This document shows positions 30,721 to 41,076 of a stretch of DNA of 64,000 nucleotides, piece by piece. The notes under the pieces are model-generated. The model was not told the origin of the DNA. It did not search any database and saw only the letters and a list, made by a program, of their open reading frames with translations. Each line of letters opens with the position of its first letter. Positions within the stretch are counted from its first letter, which is position 1. Source of the stretch: Pseudomonadota bacterium (GTDB lineage: Bacteria; Pseudomonadota; Gammaproteobacteria; Burkholderiales; Ferrovaceae); assembly GCA_021798835.1 (NCBI GenBank), contig JAJZBQ010000008.1, forward strand, positions 25,620 through 89,619, read 5' to 3'. The translations under genes were made by a program, and so were the position numbers.

Positions 30721-30946
30721 GCGAGGAAGAGAGGGCAGGTGCTGGGATATAGGTGATGCAGTCTTCGGGACAAGGGGGGAGACAATGACCGCATCCGGTG
30801 CAACGCTCATGGATGACGGTATGTAGCCATCGTGAAGCCCCGACGATGGCGTGTTCCGGGCAGGCACGCAGGCACTTGAAGCAGCCGATACAGGAGGCTT
30901 CATCGATCAATGCGACTTGCCAGCGGGTTTGCAGAGTAGGGTTCAT
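30707..30946 (-). CDS. Small 2x[4Fe-4S] ferredoxin, C-terminal RsxB-like module
   Basis: A 79-residue protein with two full cluster motifs, [12 protein letters not shown] and [15 protein letters not shown], and the inter-motif stretch [17 protein letters not shown] seen in RsxB/RnfB. Betaproteobacterial RsxB proteins encoded beside nth are usually over 200 residues, with an extra N-terminal Fe-S domain; here that domain is absent. The start ATG overlaps the pyrD stop (ATGA), and the stop overlaps nth, so the gene is tightly embedded rather than broken at an edge. Electron delivery to Nth maturation or another redox protein is only a guess. Confidence 0.85.
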   Translation of the reverse strand: MNPTLQTRWQVALIDEASCIGCFKCLRACPEHAIVGASRWLHTVIHERCTGCGHCLPPCPEDCITYIPAPALSSSHVPQ

Positions 30947-31959
30947 CGATTGGCATCATCCTTCAGGATGCGTGTAATCAGTTGTGGACCGTGGTAAATC
31001 AGCCCCGTGTAGAGTTGGATCAGGCTTGCTCCGGCATCGAGCATGGCGCGGGCTTGGGAAACGCCTGTAATGCCTCCTACCCCGATGATGGGTATCGCAC
31101 CATTGAGATGCTGAGCCAGGATGGTGACGACATCCAGTGCTCGTGAATGGAGAGGAGCACCACTCAATCCCCCACTTTCAGAACCGCGAGGGAGGTGGCA
31201 TACGGCTGAGCGCTCTAATGTGGTATTGGTGGCGATGACGGCATCCATTTGTTCGGAAACTAGAATATCTGCCAGTGTGCGCAAAGCGGCAGCCTCGAGA
31301 TCTGGAGCAATCTTGATGGCGATGGGCAGGGATCGCCCCATCCGATCAGTATGACGCAGTCGTTCCTGATGAAGTGCCTGTAACAGGGGGCGAAGAGCTT
31401 CTTCTCCTTGTAACTGACGCAAATTTTGGGTATTGGGAGAGGAGATGTTGATAGTGATGTAATCCGCATAGGGAGCGACTTGACGTAGTCCGGCAAGATA
31501 GTCCTCAGTTGCCAGATTCAGAGGCGTATCAAAATTTTTTCCGAGATTGATACCCAAAATGCCTGTCCACGTTCGATGTCGTACCCTCTCTACCAGTGCG
31601 GCTACGCCATCGTTGTTGAATCCCAGACGATTGATCAATCCTTCGACCTCAGGTAGACGGAATACGCGTGGGCGTGGATTGCCGGGTTGTGGGCGTGGTG
31701 TCACGGTTCCGACTTCGACAAAACTAACACCAAGGGAACCCAACCCGTTTAGGCAGACGGCGTTTTTGTCGAGCCCCGCAGCAATGCCCAGAGGATTGCA
31801 AAAATTCAGTCCCATGACCGAGCGTGGGCGGGTTGCCACGGGTTTTCCGGGTTGGATAAGTCCGCATTGGGCTCCCTGTTCCAGTGCGCGCAGTGTGAGT
31901 TGGTGCGCGGTTTCGGGATCTAGGCCGAAGAGCAGAGAGCGAGCGAGTGGATACAGCAT
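30943..31959 (-). CDS. pyrD: Dihydroorotate dehydrogenase, quinone-linked class 2
   Basis: Oxidises dihydroorotate to orotate in pyrimidine synthesis and passes electrons to quinone at the inner membrane. The 338-residue protein has the class 2 N-terminal membrane-associating helices ([26 protein letters not shown]), FMN-binding stretches ([22 protein letters not shown]), the catalytic Ser region [14 protein letters not shown] and the C-terminal IIGVGGITG phosphate loop. Its stop overlaps the ferredoxin start. Confidence 0.96.
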   Translation of the reverse strand: MLYPLARSLLFGLDPETAHQLTLRALEQGAQCGLIQPGKPVATRPRSVMGLNFCNPLGIAAGLDKNAVCLNGLGSLGVSFVEVGTVTPRPQPGNPRPRVFRLPEVEGLINRLGFNNDGVAALVERVRHRTWTGILGINLGKNFDTPLNLATEDYLAGLRQVAPYADYITINISSPNTQNLRQLQGEEALRPLLQALHQERLRHTDRMGRSLPIAIKIAPDLEAAALRTLADILVSEQMDAVIATNTTLERSAVCHLPRGSESGGLSGAPLHSRALDVVTILAQHLNGAIPIIGVGGITGVSQARAMLDAGASLIQLYTGLIYHGPQLITRILKDDANR

Positions 31960-31979
31960 GGCAGGAATCAGTCGTGGGT

Positions 31980-32714
31980 TTAAGAAAAGGGAAAAGCGGA
32001 GAAGGGATGCCAGGCACCATTAAACCAGATTTCTAAAGGCTGGAAACGGCTTTTGTAGCACATTTTTGGGCTATCCTTGATCCAATAGCCCAAATAAAGC
32101 CACGTGTGTCCCAAACGGCGACATTCCTCGATCTGCCATAAAATGTTAAAGGTACCCAAAGCTGGGCCTTTCCACTCAGGGTCATAAAAGGTATACACCG
32201 ACGACAGTCCGTTGAGCAATGGATCAATCAAACTGACCATCACCAGTTGTTGATGGTGATGAAATTCCACGAGACGGGTACTGACCGGGGATTGCAATAG
32301 AAACTGGCGATATTGCTCGGGGCTGTCGTGTTCTTGGGGGGAGGGGTGTCGCACACGTTGATAGTTTTGATAAAGGCGATAATGCTCTTCTTGAAACAGT
32401 AACGGTTGATCTTGTACGGATAATTCTTGATGCAGGTGCCAGGTACGGCGTTGCGAACGGTTGGCTGAAAAATGCGCCACCGGAATTCGAACGGAAAAAC
32501 AAGCACGGCAACTGGTGCAGTAAGGGCGATAGGTAAATAATCCGCTACGCCGAAATCCCTGTTCGATCAGGGCACTGAAGATGTTCGGAGTGATCTGCGG
32601 GCCCGGGCTGATGACCTGGGAGCGTGTCGTCTCTCCAGTCAGGTAACTGCAAGGGTAGGTAGTCGTTAGGTAGCATTGCAGTGGTTGTGCAGGAAGATCG
32701 TAGAGGCTGGTCAT
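31980..32714 (-). CDS. bpt: Aspartate/glutamate leucyltransferase (N-end rule, Bpt type)
   Basis: Transfers Leu from tRNA to N-terminal Asp or Glu, marking proteins for ClpS-ClpAP. The 244-residue protein has the ATE-family N-terminal cysteine patch (CYLTTTYPCSYL and YRPYCTSCRACFSVRIPV) and the C-terminal acetyltransferase-like half with SSVYTFYDPEW and LYLGYWIKDSPKMCYKSRF. Bpt and the eukaryote-like Ate share this fold; bacterial members of this length are Bpt. clpS and clpA lie 2.3 kb away. Confidence 0.92.
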   Translation of the reverse strand: MTSLYDLPAQPLQCYLTTTYPCSYLTGETTRSQVISPGPQITPNIFSALIEQGFRRSGLFTYRPYCTSCRACFSVRIPVAHFSANRSQRRTWHLHQELSVQDQPLLFQEEHYRLYQNYQRVRHPSPQEHDSPEQYRQFLLQSPVSTRLVEFHHHQQLVMVSLIDPLLNGLSSVYTFYDPEWKGPALGTFNILWQIEECRRLGHTWLYLGYWIKDSPKMCYKSRFQPLEIWFNGAWHPFSAFPFS

Positions 32715-32784
32715 GATGGGTTCTCAGCCATAGAAAGATCGAGATGAAGATTGCTCACAGCGAAGGGGGTATCCATTGGGAGTC

Positions 32785-32812
32785 AGTATAATGCTTGAAC
32801 GAATTCTCGCAA
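32785..32812 (-). promoter_or_regulatory. Promoter of bpt, overlapping a rightward -10 box
   Basis: On the minus strand TTGCGA (32812-32807) and TATACT (32790-32785) are 16 bp apart, giving a leader of about 65 nt before bpt. On the plus strand TATAAT (32787-32792) shares the same TATA bases but has no good -35. Confidence 0.5.
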
Positions 32813-32882
32813 AATGATACAGGAGACGGTGTGGTGAGCCAACGGGGAAAACAGATCACTACGATGGGAATGGGTGGTTGAC

Positions 32883-34487
32883 ATGCGGGGACAGATGATG
32901 GCACAGCCCTTGCTGATATCGGCACTGCTCAGGCATGCGGCGCGCTGGCATGGGGAAACTGAGATTATATCGCGTACCCGAATGGGTTGCACACGACTGG
33001 ATTGGCGAAGAGTTGAACGACGTGCACGGTGCCTGGGAGAGGCTCTGCTTCAACTGGGTGTACATTCCGGGGATCGGGTGGCTACACTGGGCTGGAATCA
33101 TCATCGTCACCTTGAGGCCTATTTTGCCATTCCAGGAATCGGCGCGATTTGCCATACGCTGAATCCGCGTCTTAATCTGGAACAGTTGGCTTTCATTATA
33201 CGGGAAGCGAAGGATGTGGGTTTACTGGTTGATACCGACTGCTTACCGTTGGTAGCGTCCCTGCAAGGTCTTGGGATCGAGTTTTCCTGGGTGATTGTGA
33301 TGGATGAACAAGGTGGTGAGGACGAGCAGGAGAAACCTGGTTTTTATAATTATGAAACCTTGTTGGCGGCTCAACCAGCAACCTTGGTATGGCCGGAAAT
33401 TTCAGAAGAATGCGCGGCTGGATTATGCTTTACTTCAGGAACCACAGGAGATCCCAAAGGGGTTCTCTACAGTCACCGTTCCATTGTTCTTCATGCCATG
33501 AGTGTGGCGCTACCTGATGGTTTGGGATTCTCTGCTTGTACGGTGGCATTGCCCGTGGTCCCCTTGTTTCATGCCAATGCCTGGGGATTTCCCCATGCGG
33601 CAGCTTTGGTTGGGGCCAAACTGGTATTGCCGGGTCCTTGGTTGGATGGCGCCAGTCTCTATGCGTTGCTGGAGCAGGAACACGTGACCTTGAGTGCCGG
33701 AGTGCCGACGGTCTGGAAAAATTTGATGGATCATTTGCAACGAGAGGATCTTCGTTTGCATCATCTGCAATTGCTCGGAGTGGGGGGGGCACCTTGTCCC
33801 GATTCGCTGATCCGCTACTTCGAGGGGGTGCAGGGAGTGAGTGTGCGGCCTGGGTGGGGGATGACCGAGACCTCCCCCGTAGCAGCGCTGATGAGTCCCA
33901 AACCCAATCGTGAACATTGGAGTTCAGAAGCACGCTGGAACTGGTTATCCAAGGCGGGTCGTCCACCTTATGGGGTGGATTTTCGGGTGGTGGATGAGCA
34001 CCAGAAAGAAGTGTCTTGGGATGGTTGCTCTTCTGGTTACCTTGAAGTAAGAGGCCACTGGGTTTGTCGTTCATACTGGCATGAAGAATCCGAGAAAGAT
34101 GAGAGTCAGTGGCTGGTGACGGGGGATGTGGCGACAATCGATGAAGAGGGGTATCTGCAGATTACTGATCGTGTCAAAGATCTGATCAAAAGCGGGGGGG
34201 AATGGATCAGTTCCGTGCAGATCGAAAGAGTGGCGTTACGTTGCCCTGAACTGGTTGAGGTTGCGGTGATCGCCATACCCGACGTGCAGTGGGGTGAGCG
34301 TCCCTTGTTATTGGCAGTGCCAAGACCAGGGGTACAGCCGGATGCCCAGGCGTTGTTGCAATATCTGGCGCAACATTTACCGCGCTGGTGGTTGCCAGAA
34401 CGACTGGAGATCGTGCATAGCCTGCCCTTGACATCGGTGGGGAAGGTAGACAAGAAACGTCTGCGTTCCATCTTTTCAGGTCAATAA
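32883..34487 (+). CDS. Acyl-CoA ligase, AMP-binding (medium/long-chain or DmdB-like)
   Basis: A 534-residue adenylate-forming enzyme that would activate a fatty or short organic acid with ATP and CoA. The P-loop is FTSGTTGDPKGVLYSHRS near residue 180, followed by the AMP motif GWGMTETSP, the ATGDVATIDEEGYLQITDR-like hinge region (TGDVATIDEEGY, RVKDLIKSGGEWIS) and the C-terminal catalytic Lys in LTSVGKVDKKRLR. MRGQMMAQPLLIS matches the N-terminus of the 3-methylmercaptopropionyl-CoA ligase subfamily, which favours the ATG at 32883. In-frame ATGs at 32895 and 32898 are alternatives. The true substrate cannot be told. Confidence 0.88.
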   Translation: MRGQMMAQPLLISALLRHAARWHGETEIISRTRMGCTRLDWRRVERRARCLGEALLQLGVHSGDRVATLGWNHHRHLEAYFAIPGIGAICHTLNPRLNLEQLAFIIREAKDVGLLVDTDCLPLVASLQGLGIEFSWVIVMDEQGGEDEQEKPGFYNYETLLAAQPATLVWPEISEECAAGLCFTSGTTGDPKGVLYSHRSIVLHAMSVALPDGLGFSACTVALPVVPLFHANAWGFPHAAALVGAKLVLPGPWLDGASLYALLEQEHVTLSAGVPTVWKNLMDHLQREDLRLHHLQLLGVGGAPCPDSLIRYFEGVQGVSVRPGWGMTETSPVAALMSPKPNREHWSSEARWNWLSKAGRPPYGVDFRVVDEHQKEVSWDGCSSGYLEVRGHWVCRSYWHEESEKDESQWLVTGDVATIDEEGYLQITDRVKDLIKSGGEWISSVQIERVALRCPELVEVAVIAIPDVQWGERPLLLAVPRPGVQPDAQALLQYLAQHLPRWWLPERLEIVHSLPLTSVGKVDKKRLRSIFSGQ

Positions 34488-34516
34488 ATAAAAAAGCCAG
34501 ACTCAGTGAGTCTGGC
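34485..34516 (-). terminator. Terminator of the cold-shock gene (minus strand)
   Basis: The perfect 9-bp stem GCCAGACTC/GAGTCTGGC with a 3-nt loop is followed on the minus strand by TTTTT and a T-rich run. It also sits right behind the acyl-CoA ligase stop and may work weakly for that gene. A second perfect hairpin (ACCGGGG-GATA-CCCCGGT, 34533-34550) lies between it and the csp stop. Confidence 0.82.
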
Positions 34517-34555
34517 TTCAGGCTTGATATCAACCGGGGGATACCCCGGTGAGGA

Positions 34556-34759
34556 TCAGGCGTTTTGAATATTGGATGCTTGCTTCCCTTTTGGGCCTTG
34601 GGTCACGTCAAAAGAAACCTTTTGACCTTCTTTCAAGGTTTTGAATCCACCCATTTGGATGGCCGAGAAATGGGCGAAAAGATCTTCGCTGCCATCATCG
34701 GGGGTGATGAATCCATAACCCTTGGAATCGTTGAACCACTTTACTGTACCTGTTGCCAT
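34556..34759 (-). CDS. CspA-family cold-shock protein
   Basis: A 67-residue single-stranded nucleic acid chaperone, full length for the family. RNP1 KGYGFI and RNP2 LFAHFS are intact. AGGAAA lies 6 bases before the ATG. The candidate promoter at 34875-34903 implies a leader of about 110 nt, and cold-shock mRNAs are known for long structured leaders. The message ends in two hairpins. The exact paralogue (cspA, cspC, cspD etc.) cannot be assigned. Confidence 0.95.
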   Translation of the reverse strand: MATGTVKWFNDSKGYGFITPDDGSEDLFAHFSAIQMGGFKTLKEGQKVSFDVTQGPKGKQASNIQNA

Positions 34760-34874
34760 GTTTGCTTTCCTGTTGAAATATGGGCCTTAAAACCCGAAAA
34801 TAGGTTTGAGTGACAAGGCCAGCAAACGGCAAAACCGGTGATGCAGACAACTTGAAACCAAACTCCAGTTGCAC

Positions 34875-34903
34875 TTTTTACGCGAGTGTTGAACAGTCGT
34901 CAA
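34875..34903 (-). promoter_or_regulatory. Promoter of the cold-shock gene
   Basis: On the minus strand TTGACG (34903-34898) and TAAAAA (34880-34875) have an exact 17-bp spacer. The predicted start near 34868 gives a long leader of about 109 nt before csp. Confidence 0.6.
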
Positions 34904-34972
34904 GGGGGGGAGCACTATTTTAGAAAAAAAACTCTTCGAATTGGTGGGAGAGGGGAAAAACTTGCGAAAAAT

Positions 34973-34999
34973 ATTGAAAAGTTTAGACTGAGACCATAT
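34973..34999 (+). promoter_or_regulatory. Possible sigma-32-like promoter for clpS-clpA
   Basis: ATTGAAA (34973-34979) and GACCATAT (34992-34999), 12 bp apart, match the heat-shock consensus at 6/7 and 6/8 positions. The implied transcript would begin about 14 nt before clpS, so the leader would be very short. Confidence 0.3.
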
Positions 35000-35018
35000 G
35001 TGTGTGGGGGTGGAGTTT

Positions 35019-35327
35019 ATGACGGTAGAAAGAATTCCGACGATTGAAAAGCAGCGGCAGAGGGTGAAACCTCCTCCGTTTTATGATGTCGTATTGCTGA
35101 ACGATGACTATACCCCGATGGATTTTGTGGTTGAGGTGTTGGAGCGCATATTTTCGTTGAATCATGAGAAAGCCGTGCAAGTCATGTTGAAGATCCACAC
35201 GGAAGGAAGGGCGGTTTGTGGGACTTATTCGAGGGATATTGCGGCCACCCGGGTGGAACAGGTATTGCAGTGGGCTCGGGAAGCACAGCACCCGTTGCGC
35301 TGTATTATGGAGGAGCATGGATCATGA
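35019..35327 (+). CDS. clpS: ClpS, adaptor for N-degron substrates of ClpAP
   Basis: A 102-residue protein that recognises N-terminal Leu, Phe, Trp or Tyr and passes the substrate to Clp[29 protein letters not shown] contains the ligand-pocket Asn-Asp pair, and [21 protein letters not shown] contains the conserved His. The ATG at 35019 follows a GGGGGTGGAG stretch; an in-frame ATG at 34998 is possible but overlaps the putative -10. The stop overlaps clpA (ATGA), and bpt, which makes substrates for it, is nearby. Confidence 0.95.
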   Translation: MTVERIPTIEKQRQRVKPPPFYDVVLLNDDYTPMDFVVEVLERIFSLNHEKAVQVMLKIHTEGRAVCGTYSRDIAATRVEQVLQWAREAQHPLRCIMEEHGS

Positions 35328-37591
35328 TTGCACAAGAATTGGAAGTCAGTCTTCATATGGCATTCGTGGATGCGCGTCAGCGCCGTCATGAGTTCATTAC
35401 CGTGGAGCATCTGTTGCTGGTTCTGACGGAAAATCAGGCGGCTCTTGATGTGCTGAATGCCTGTGGTGCAGATGTCGAGGCATTACGTACGGCACTGACC
35501 CAGTTCATTCAAGACAATATTCCACGTCTGGAGGGGAGTGGTGCAGTAGACACCCAGCCAACGCTGGGATTTCAGCGAGTCATTCAACGCGCTATTCTGC
35601 ATGTTCAATCTTCAGGAAAGAAGGAAGTGACGGGTGCCAATGTATTGGTTGCTGTCTGCGGAGAGAAAGAGTCTCATGCAGTATATTTTCTTAATCAGCA
35701 AGGGATTACGCGCATTGACATGGTTAATTTCCTGACTCAGGGAGTGACCAAAGTCAAGGCTGCTGCTCAAGAGGGGGGGAAGGAAGAGGAGCGAGTGACT
35801 GAAACGGAGCCTGATACAGCGGGGGCATTACAGAGTTTCGCCATCGATTTGAATGCACAGGTTCATGCCGGAAAGATTGATCCCCTGATTGGTCGTGACG
35901 AAGAGGTCGAGCGGGTGGTACAAATTCTCTGTCGCCGTCGCAAGAACAATCCTATCTTGGTGGGTGAAGCAGGGGTTGGAAAAACAGCTATCGCTGAAGG
36001 ATTGGCTTCGCGCATTGTGGCGGGAGAAGTCCCAGATATCCTGAAACCGACTACGGTTTATGCGTTGGATATGGGTGCTCTGCTGGCGGGGACCAAGTAC
36101 CGAGGAGATTTCGAGCAACGTTTGAAAGCGCTGCTGAAACAGTTGCAGGCCGATGTGCATGCGGTCCTGTTCATCGATGAGATTCATACCCTGATCGGGG
36201 CAGGGGCGGCATCGGGGGGGACTCTGGATGCATCCAACCTGCTTAAGCCTGCCCTTTCAAAATCGGGTTTACGTTGCATTGGGGCTACCACCTATCAGGA
36301 GTATCGGGGAATTTTTGAAAAGGATCACGCGCTGGCACGTCGTTTTCAGAAAGTGGAAGTGGGTGAACCCTCTGTAGAAGATACGGTGCAAATTTTGAGG
36401 GGGCTCAAGTCGCGGTTTGAAGCCCACCATGGCATTCGTTATAGCGAGGCAGCGTTGAGCAGTGCTGCAGAATTGGCTGCTCGTTTCATCAATGACCGGC
36501 ATTTGCCGGATAAGGCCATCGATGTTCTTGACGAGGCGGGAGCTGCACAGCGTATTCTGCCCAAGTCAAAGCAGCGCAAGGTGATTGGCAAAGGTGAGAT
36601 TGAGGCTATCGTGGCCCGTATGGCCCGTATTCCACCACGGAATATCAGCCATTCTGATCGCCATGCGCTGAAGACTCTGGATCGTGATCTCAAGGCGGTG
36701 GTGTTCGGCCAGGATCGTGCTATTGATGCGTTGACAACAGCGATCAAATTGGCGCGCAGTGGGCTCGGAAATCCCAACAAGCCGATTGGGTCGTTTCTCT
36801 TTTCCGGGCCTACTGGTGTCGGAAAGACGGAAGTGGCGCGTCAGTTGGCTTATACGCTGGGGGTGGAATTGATTCGTTTTGACATGTCAGAGTACATGGA
36901 ACCTCATGCCGTGTCGCGTCTGATCGGCGCACCTCCAGGCTATGTGGGATTTGATCAAGGGGGATTGCTGACAGAGCAGATCACCAAACATCCTTATTCG
37001 GTATTGTTGATGGATGAGATAGAGAAGGCCCATCCCTCTATTGCCAACATCTTGTTGCAAGTGATGGATCATGGCACTTTGACCGATAACAATGGACGGC
37101 GTGCCGATTTTCGAAACGTCATCTTGATCATGACCACCAATGCTGGGGCTGAGGCCTTGACGCGGACCCCCATCGGTTTCTTTACCTCAGAAGTACTGGG
37201 GGATGAGGAAAAGGAGATCAAGCGCTTTTTCTCGCCGGAGTTTCGTAATCGCCTGGATGCGACGATTTCTTTTGCTCCTCTGGAACGCGATATTATCCTG
37301 CGCGTTGTGGACAAATTTCTTATGCAATTGGAATCCCAGTTGCACGAGAAGCGGGTTGAAGCCACCTTTAGCGAGGCTCTACGGGACTTCTTGGCACGTC
37401 GTGGTTTTGATGCGCTCATGGGAGCTCGTCCCATGGCACGATTGATTCAGGATACTATCCGACGTGCGTTGGCCGATGAACTGCTATTTGGTCGTTTGGC
37501 TCAAGGGGGGCGAGTTGCAGTGGGGCTGGATGACAACGAAAGGGTGATACTCGACTTTGATGAGGTTGGTGAAGTGGTGCATGAAGGGTAA
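35324..37591 (+). CDS. clpA: ClpA, ATPase and unfoldase of the ClpAP protease
   Basis: A 755-residue Hsp100 protein. The N-domain (about 1-140, [32 protein letters not shown]) binds ClpS. D1 has Walker A GEAGVGKT near 213 and Walker [16 protein letters not shown]2 has Walker [10 protein letters not shown] near 494 and Walker [15 protein letters not shown]. There is no long middle coiled coil, which separates it from ClpB. The start at 35324 overlaps the clpS stop; a longer open frame upstream is out of keeping with the family. ClpP is encoded 23 kb away in the same window. Confidence 0.96.
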   Translation: MIAQELEVSLHMAFVDARQRRHEFITVEHLLLVLTENQAALDVLNACGADVEALRTALTQFIQDNIPRLEGSGAVDTQPTLGFQRVIQRAILHVQSSGKKEVTGANVLVAVCGEKESHAVYFLNQQGITRIDMVNFLTQGVTKVKAAAQEGGKEEERVTETEPDTAGALQSFAIDLNAQVHAGKIDPLIGRDEEVERVVQILCRRRKNNPILVGEAGVGKTAIAEGLASRIVAGEVPDILKPTTVYALDMGALLAGTKYRGDFEQRLKALLKQLQADVHAVLFIDEIHTLIGAGAASGGTLDASNLLKPALSKSGLRCIGATTYQEYRGIFEKDHALARRFQKVEVGEPSVEDTVQILRGLKSRFEAHHGIRYSEAALSSAAELAARFINDRHLPDKAIDVLDEAGAAQRILPKSKQRKVIGKGEIEAIVARMARIPPRNISHSDRHALKTLDRDLKAVVFGQDRAIDALTTAIKLARSGLGNPNKPIGSFLFSGPTGVGKTEVARQLAYTLGVELIRFDMSEYMEPHAVSRLIGAPPGYVGFDQGGLLTEQITKHPYSVLLMDEIEKAHPSIANILLQVMDHGTLTDNNGRRADFRNVILIMTTNAGAEALTRTPIGFFTSEVLGDEEKEIKRFFSPEFRNRLDATISFAPLERDIILRVVDKFLMQLESQLHEKRVEATFSEALRDFLARRGFDALMGARPMARLIQDTIRRALADELLFGRLAQGGRVAVGLDDNERVILDFDEVGEVVHEG

Positions 37592-37655
37592 TCCGCTAAA
37601 AATCAGGTAGAATCCGCGTCTGTTTCCTTCTCTTGATGGCTATCGACTGATCACC

Positions 37656-40250
37656 ATGAAATCCGCTGAGCTGCGTTCCCGATTCCTGCAATTCTTTGCC
37701 CAACAGGGTCATACCATCGTCCCTTCCAGTTCCTTGGTACCAGCACAGGATCCTACCCTGTTGTTTACCAATTCCGGTATGGTCCAATTCAAAGATGTGT
37801 TTTTGGGAAAAGAATCACGTTCCTATACCCGTGCCACCAGTAGTCAGCGCAGTGTGCGTGCTGGGGGAAAGCACAATGATCTGGAAAATGTAGGATACAC
37901 GGCGCGCCACCATACTTTTTTCGAGATGTTGGGAAACTTCAGTTTTGGAGATTATTTCAAGCGCGAAGCCATTCATTTTGCATGGACGTTTTTGACGCAA
38001 GAGCTACGGTTGCCGGTGGACCGGCTCTGGGTAACGGTATATCACGATGATGACGAAGCGGCTCGGATATGGTTGGAAGAAATCGGGGTTGAGCCGGCGC
38101 GCCTGACACGTATTGCCAGTTCTGATAACTTTTGGCAGATGGGGGATACCGGTCCCTGTGGTCCCTGCAGTGAAATATTTTATGACCATGGTCCAGAAGT
38201 GGCGGGTGGCCCACCAGGAACCCCTGATGCGGATGGCGATCGATACATCGAGATCTGGAATTTGGTATTCATGCAGTACAATCGCGATGATCAGGGGGTT
38301 TTGCATCCATTGCCACGTCCCTCGGTGGATACAGGGATGGGACTGGAGCGCATTGCGGCCATTCTTCAGGGCGTGCACAGTAACTATGACATCGATCTGT
38401 TCCGTGAATTGATCGCGGCTGCCCAGCGTCATACCGGGGCCAGGGATTCGGCCAGTCAATCGTTGCGGGTGATCGCTGATCATATTCGCTCCTGTGCCTT
38501 TTTGGTGGTGGACGGCATTATTCCCAGTAATGAGGGGCGCGGCTATGTGTTGCGTCGCATCATCCGTCGAGCCATCCGGCATGGCTATCAACTGGGTCAG
38601 AAACAGCCATTTTTCTATTGCTTGGTGGCGGATCTGGTGGCGGTCATGGGGTCGGCCTACCCGGAACTGATTGCAGCACAGACGCGTGTCTCCGCGGTAT
38701 TGCTACAAGAAGAGGAACGTTTTGCCGAGACCTTTGAAAAGGGATTGATGGTATTGGAAACGGCGCTGCAACACACACCCACTCATCTGAGCGGTGATAC
38801 GCTGTTCAAACTTTACGATACCTATGGGTTTCCTCTCGACTTGACGGCGGATATTGCTCGTGAACGTCGGGTGACCCTGGATGTCGAAGGTTTTGAACGC
38901 ATCATGCAGGAACAGCGTACAAGAGCGCGTGCGGCATCGCGTTTCACCTCGCGCATGGGGGTAGACTACCATGGCGAGCCTACTCGTTTTGTTGGCTATG
39001 ATTCCCTTGAAGAGGCGGCAACGGTGGTGGCGTTGTATTTCGAGGGAAGCCCCGTGCAACAATTGCTTGAGGGACAGGGGGGAATCGTGGTTCTCGACAC
39101 CACGCCGTTCTATGCCGAGTCTGGGGGGCAAGTGGGCGATCAAGGTCAGATGCTGGGCGATGGGATTGTGTTCTCAGTCGAGGATACCCAAAAAATTCAG
39201 GCCGACGTATTTGGTCATCATGGTCATGTGCTGCAGGGGAACCTGAGGGTTGGGGACCGGATGAATGCCTCGGTGCGTCAGGATCTTCGTTGCCAGGCTG
39301 CACTGAATCATTCGGTTACCCATCTGTTGCATGCTGCGTTGCGTGCCGAGTTGGGAGATCATGTGGCGCAACGGGGCTCACTGGTGGATGCTCAACGGAC
39401 CCGTTTTGATTTTTCTCATGGAGAACCGTTGACACTGGCACAGATGCAGGCCGTGGAAAGTAGGGTGAATGCTCAGATTCGTGCCAATGTTCCGGTACAG
39501 GTCGCGACCATGTCCTACGATCAGGCCATCCAGCAGGGGGCTACAGCACTTTTCGGGGAAAAGTATGGTGCCGAAGTGAGGGTGGTGGGCATGGGCCCGT
39601 TTTCTACTGAACTGTGTGGCGGAACTCATGTATCTCGTACAGGGGATATTGGATTGTTTCGCCTGGTGACTCAGTCCGGGGTGGCCGCTGGCATTCGCCG
39701 TGTTGAAGGGATAACAGGTGCGGATGCCATGGCACTGATGCAGCATGAGCAGTCTCAGTTATTGACTCTGGCTGGGATGTTCCACGTTCAGGCGAGTGAT
39801 CTGGTTTCACGGTTGCAGCAAGTTCAGGAGGATTCCCTTGACCGTGAACGCCAACTGGCCCATCTGAATGCACAATTGGCAGCCAATACAGGGCTGAATC
39901 TGCTGCAGCATGCCAAGCGGGTTGGTGAGGTACAAGTTCTGGTGACAACGCTGGATAAATCGTCGGCCAAGGGGTTACGCGACTTGTGGGATGCATTGAA
40001 GTTTCGGGGATCTCTGGTGGTGTTACTGGCTACAGTACAGGATGGCAAGGTGGCTCTTCTGGCAGGTGTGAGTTCTGATCTGACCCCACGTATCAAGGCT
40101 GGTGAGCTGGTGGGAAAGGTAGCACAACAGATTGGTGGTAAAGGAGGAGGTCGACCTGATTTGGCGCAAGCCGGTGGGTCTCTGCCCGACGCATTGCCGG
40201 GAGCGCTGGCGGAGGCCCAGGATTGGATTGAGACCCGTCTGCTGAGTTAA
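37656..40250 (+). CDS. alaS: Alanyl-tRNA synthetase
   Basis: Class II synthetase of 864 residues. The catalytic core ([29 protein letters not shown], then [19 protein letters not shown] and [15 protein letters not shown]) is followed by the tRNA-recognition domain, the editing domain with the zinc and hydrolytic motifs [16 protein letters not shown] and [13 protein letters not shown], and the C-Ala domain ending [11 protein letters not shown]. It ends in a 4-bp convergent overlap with panC. Confidence 0.97.
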   Translation: MKSAELRSRFLQFFAQQGHTIVPSSSLVPAQDPTLLFTNSGMVQFKDVFLGKESRSYTRATSSQRSVRAGGKHNDLENVGYTARHHTFFEMLGNFSFGDYFKREAIHFAWTFLTQELRLPVDRLWVTVYHDDDEAARIWLEEIGVEPARLTRIASSDNFWQMGDTGPCGPCSEIFYDHGPEVAGGPPGTPDADGDRYIEIWNLVFMQYNRDDQGVLHPLPRPSVDTGMGLERIAAILQGVHSNYDIDLFRELIAAAQRHTGARDSASQSLRVIADHIRSCAFLVVDGIIPSNEGRGYVLRRIIRRAIRHGYQLGQKQPFFYCLVADLVAVMGSAYPELIAAQTRVSAVLLQEEERFAETFEKGLMVLETALQHTPTHLSGDTLFKLYDTYGFPLDLTADIARERRVTLDVEGFERIMQEQRTRARAASRFTSRMGVDYHGEPTRFVGYDSLEEAATVVALYFEGSPVQQLLEGQGGIVVLDTTPFYAESGGQVGDQGQMLGDGIVFSVEDTQKIQADVFGHHGHVLQGNLRVGDRMNASVRQDLRCQAALNHSVTHLLHAALRAELGDHVAQRGSLVDAQRTRFDFSHGEPLTLAQMQAVESRVNAQIRANVPVQVATMSYDQAIQQGATALFGEKYGAEVRVVGMGPFSTELCGGTHVSRTGDIGLFRLVTQSGVAAGIRRVEGITGADAMALMQHEQSQLLTLAGMFHVQASDLVSRLQQVQEDSLDRERQLAHLNAQLAANTGLNLLQHAKRVGEVQVLVTTLDKSSAKGLRDLWDALKFRGSLVVLLATVQDGKVALLAGVSSDLTPRIKAGELVGKVAQQIGGKGGGRPDLAQAGGSLPDALPGALAEAQDWIETRLLS

Positions 40251-41071
40251 CGGGTCACTTCGATATTATCGATCAAGCGAGTACGACCGAGTCTGGCTGC
40301 ACCCAGAATTACCAGTTGGTGGTCTTGCGGTTGCGGCTTCCCCAGGTCTGCGGCACGCCGGACGGTCAGATAGTCTGTCTGCCAATAGGTAGTGTCGAGG
40401 CTGACCTGGTGGAGGATATCAGGTTCGGGTTCCACACCCTGACGAGCCAGATGAGCCAGTTGTTGAAGGGCTTGATAGAGCTGGGGAGCGCGCTGGCGCT
40501 CTTCCACACTGAGGTAACTGTTGCGCGAACTGAGTGCCAGTCCGTCGGGGGCTCGTGTGGTTTCGGCAGGGATTAAGGTAATGGGCAGTGCCAGTTGCCT
40601 GATCATTTCCTGCACGATCAGGTATTGCTGGTAGTCCTTTTTACCGAAAACGGCTACTTGTGGTTGAACCATATTGAACAGTTTCAAGACAACCGTGGTC
40701 ACCCCCCGAAAATGCCCCGGCCGGAAAGCCCCTTCCAATTCATGTTGGAGAGGGGAGGGATCGACGGTGACTTGTTGGCGTTCGGGATAAATTTCATGTT
40801 CGTTCGGGGCAAATACCACGTGACATCCAACTTCCTTGAGGCGTGCACAATCTTGTGCCAGGGTGCGAGGGTAACGGGTAAAATCATCCTGGGGCCCAAA
40901 CTGCAGTGGATTGACAAAAATGCTGGTGACTACGCAGGTGGCATGTGGGCGTGCGATACGGACCAGATCGATGTGTCCATCATGCAAGTGACCCATGGTG
41001 GGCACCAGTGCCACACGGGTTTCTCCGGAGAGACGAAGGCGCAAATCAGAAACAGTATGGATGATCTCCAT
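40247..41071 (-). CDS. panC: Pantothenate synthetase
   Basis: Ligates pantoate and beta-alanine with ATP, the last step of pantothenate synthesis. The 274-residue protein has the nucleotide motif [19 protein letters not shown] near residue 20, [19 protein letters not shown], the [12 protein letters not shown] region (FGKKDYQQ) and the [15 protein letters not shown] signature. Last gene of a six-gene minus-strand run; folK, just upstream by 5 bp, also serves a cofactor pathway. Confidence 0.95.
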   Translation of the reverse strand: MEIIHTVSDLRLRLSGETRVALVPTMGHLHDGHIDLVRIARPHATCVVTSIFVNPLQFGPQDDFTRYPRTLAQDCARLKEVGCHVVFAPNEHEIYPERQQVTVDPSPLQHELEGAFRPGHFRGVTTVVLKLFNMVQPQVAVFGKKDYQQYLIVQEMIRQLALPITLIPAETTRAPDGLALSSRNSYLSVEERQRAPQLYQALQQLAHLARQGVEPEPDILHQVSLDTTYWQTDYLTVRRAADLGKPQPQDHQLVILGAARLGRTRLIDNIEVTR

Positions 41072-41076
41072 GGAAC

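Noticed and set aside
32787..32792. TATAAT as the acyl-CoA ligase promoter
   Set aside because: The plus strand has no -35 at a workable distance. The same bases serve a better minus-strand promoter for bpt.
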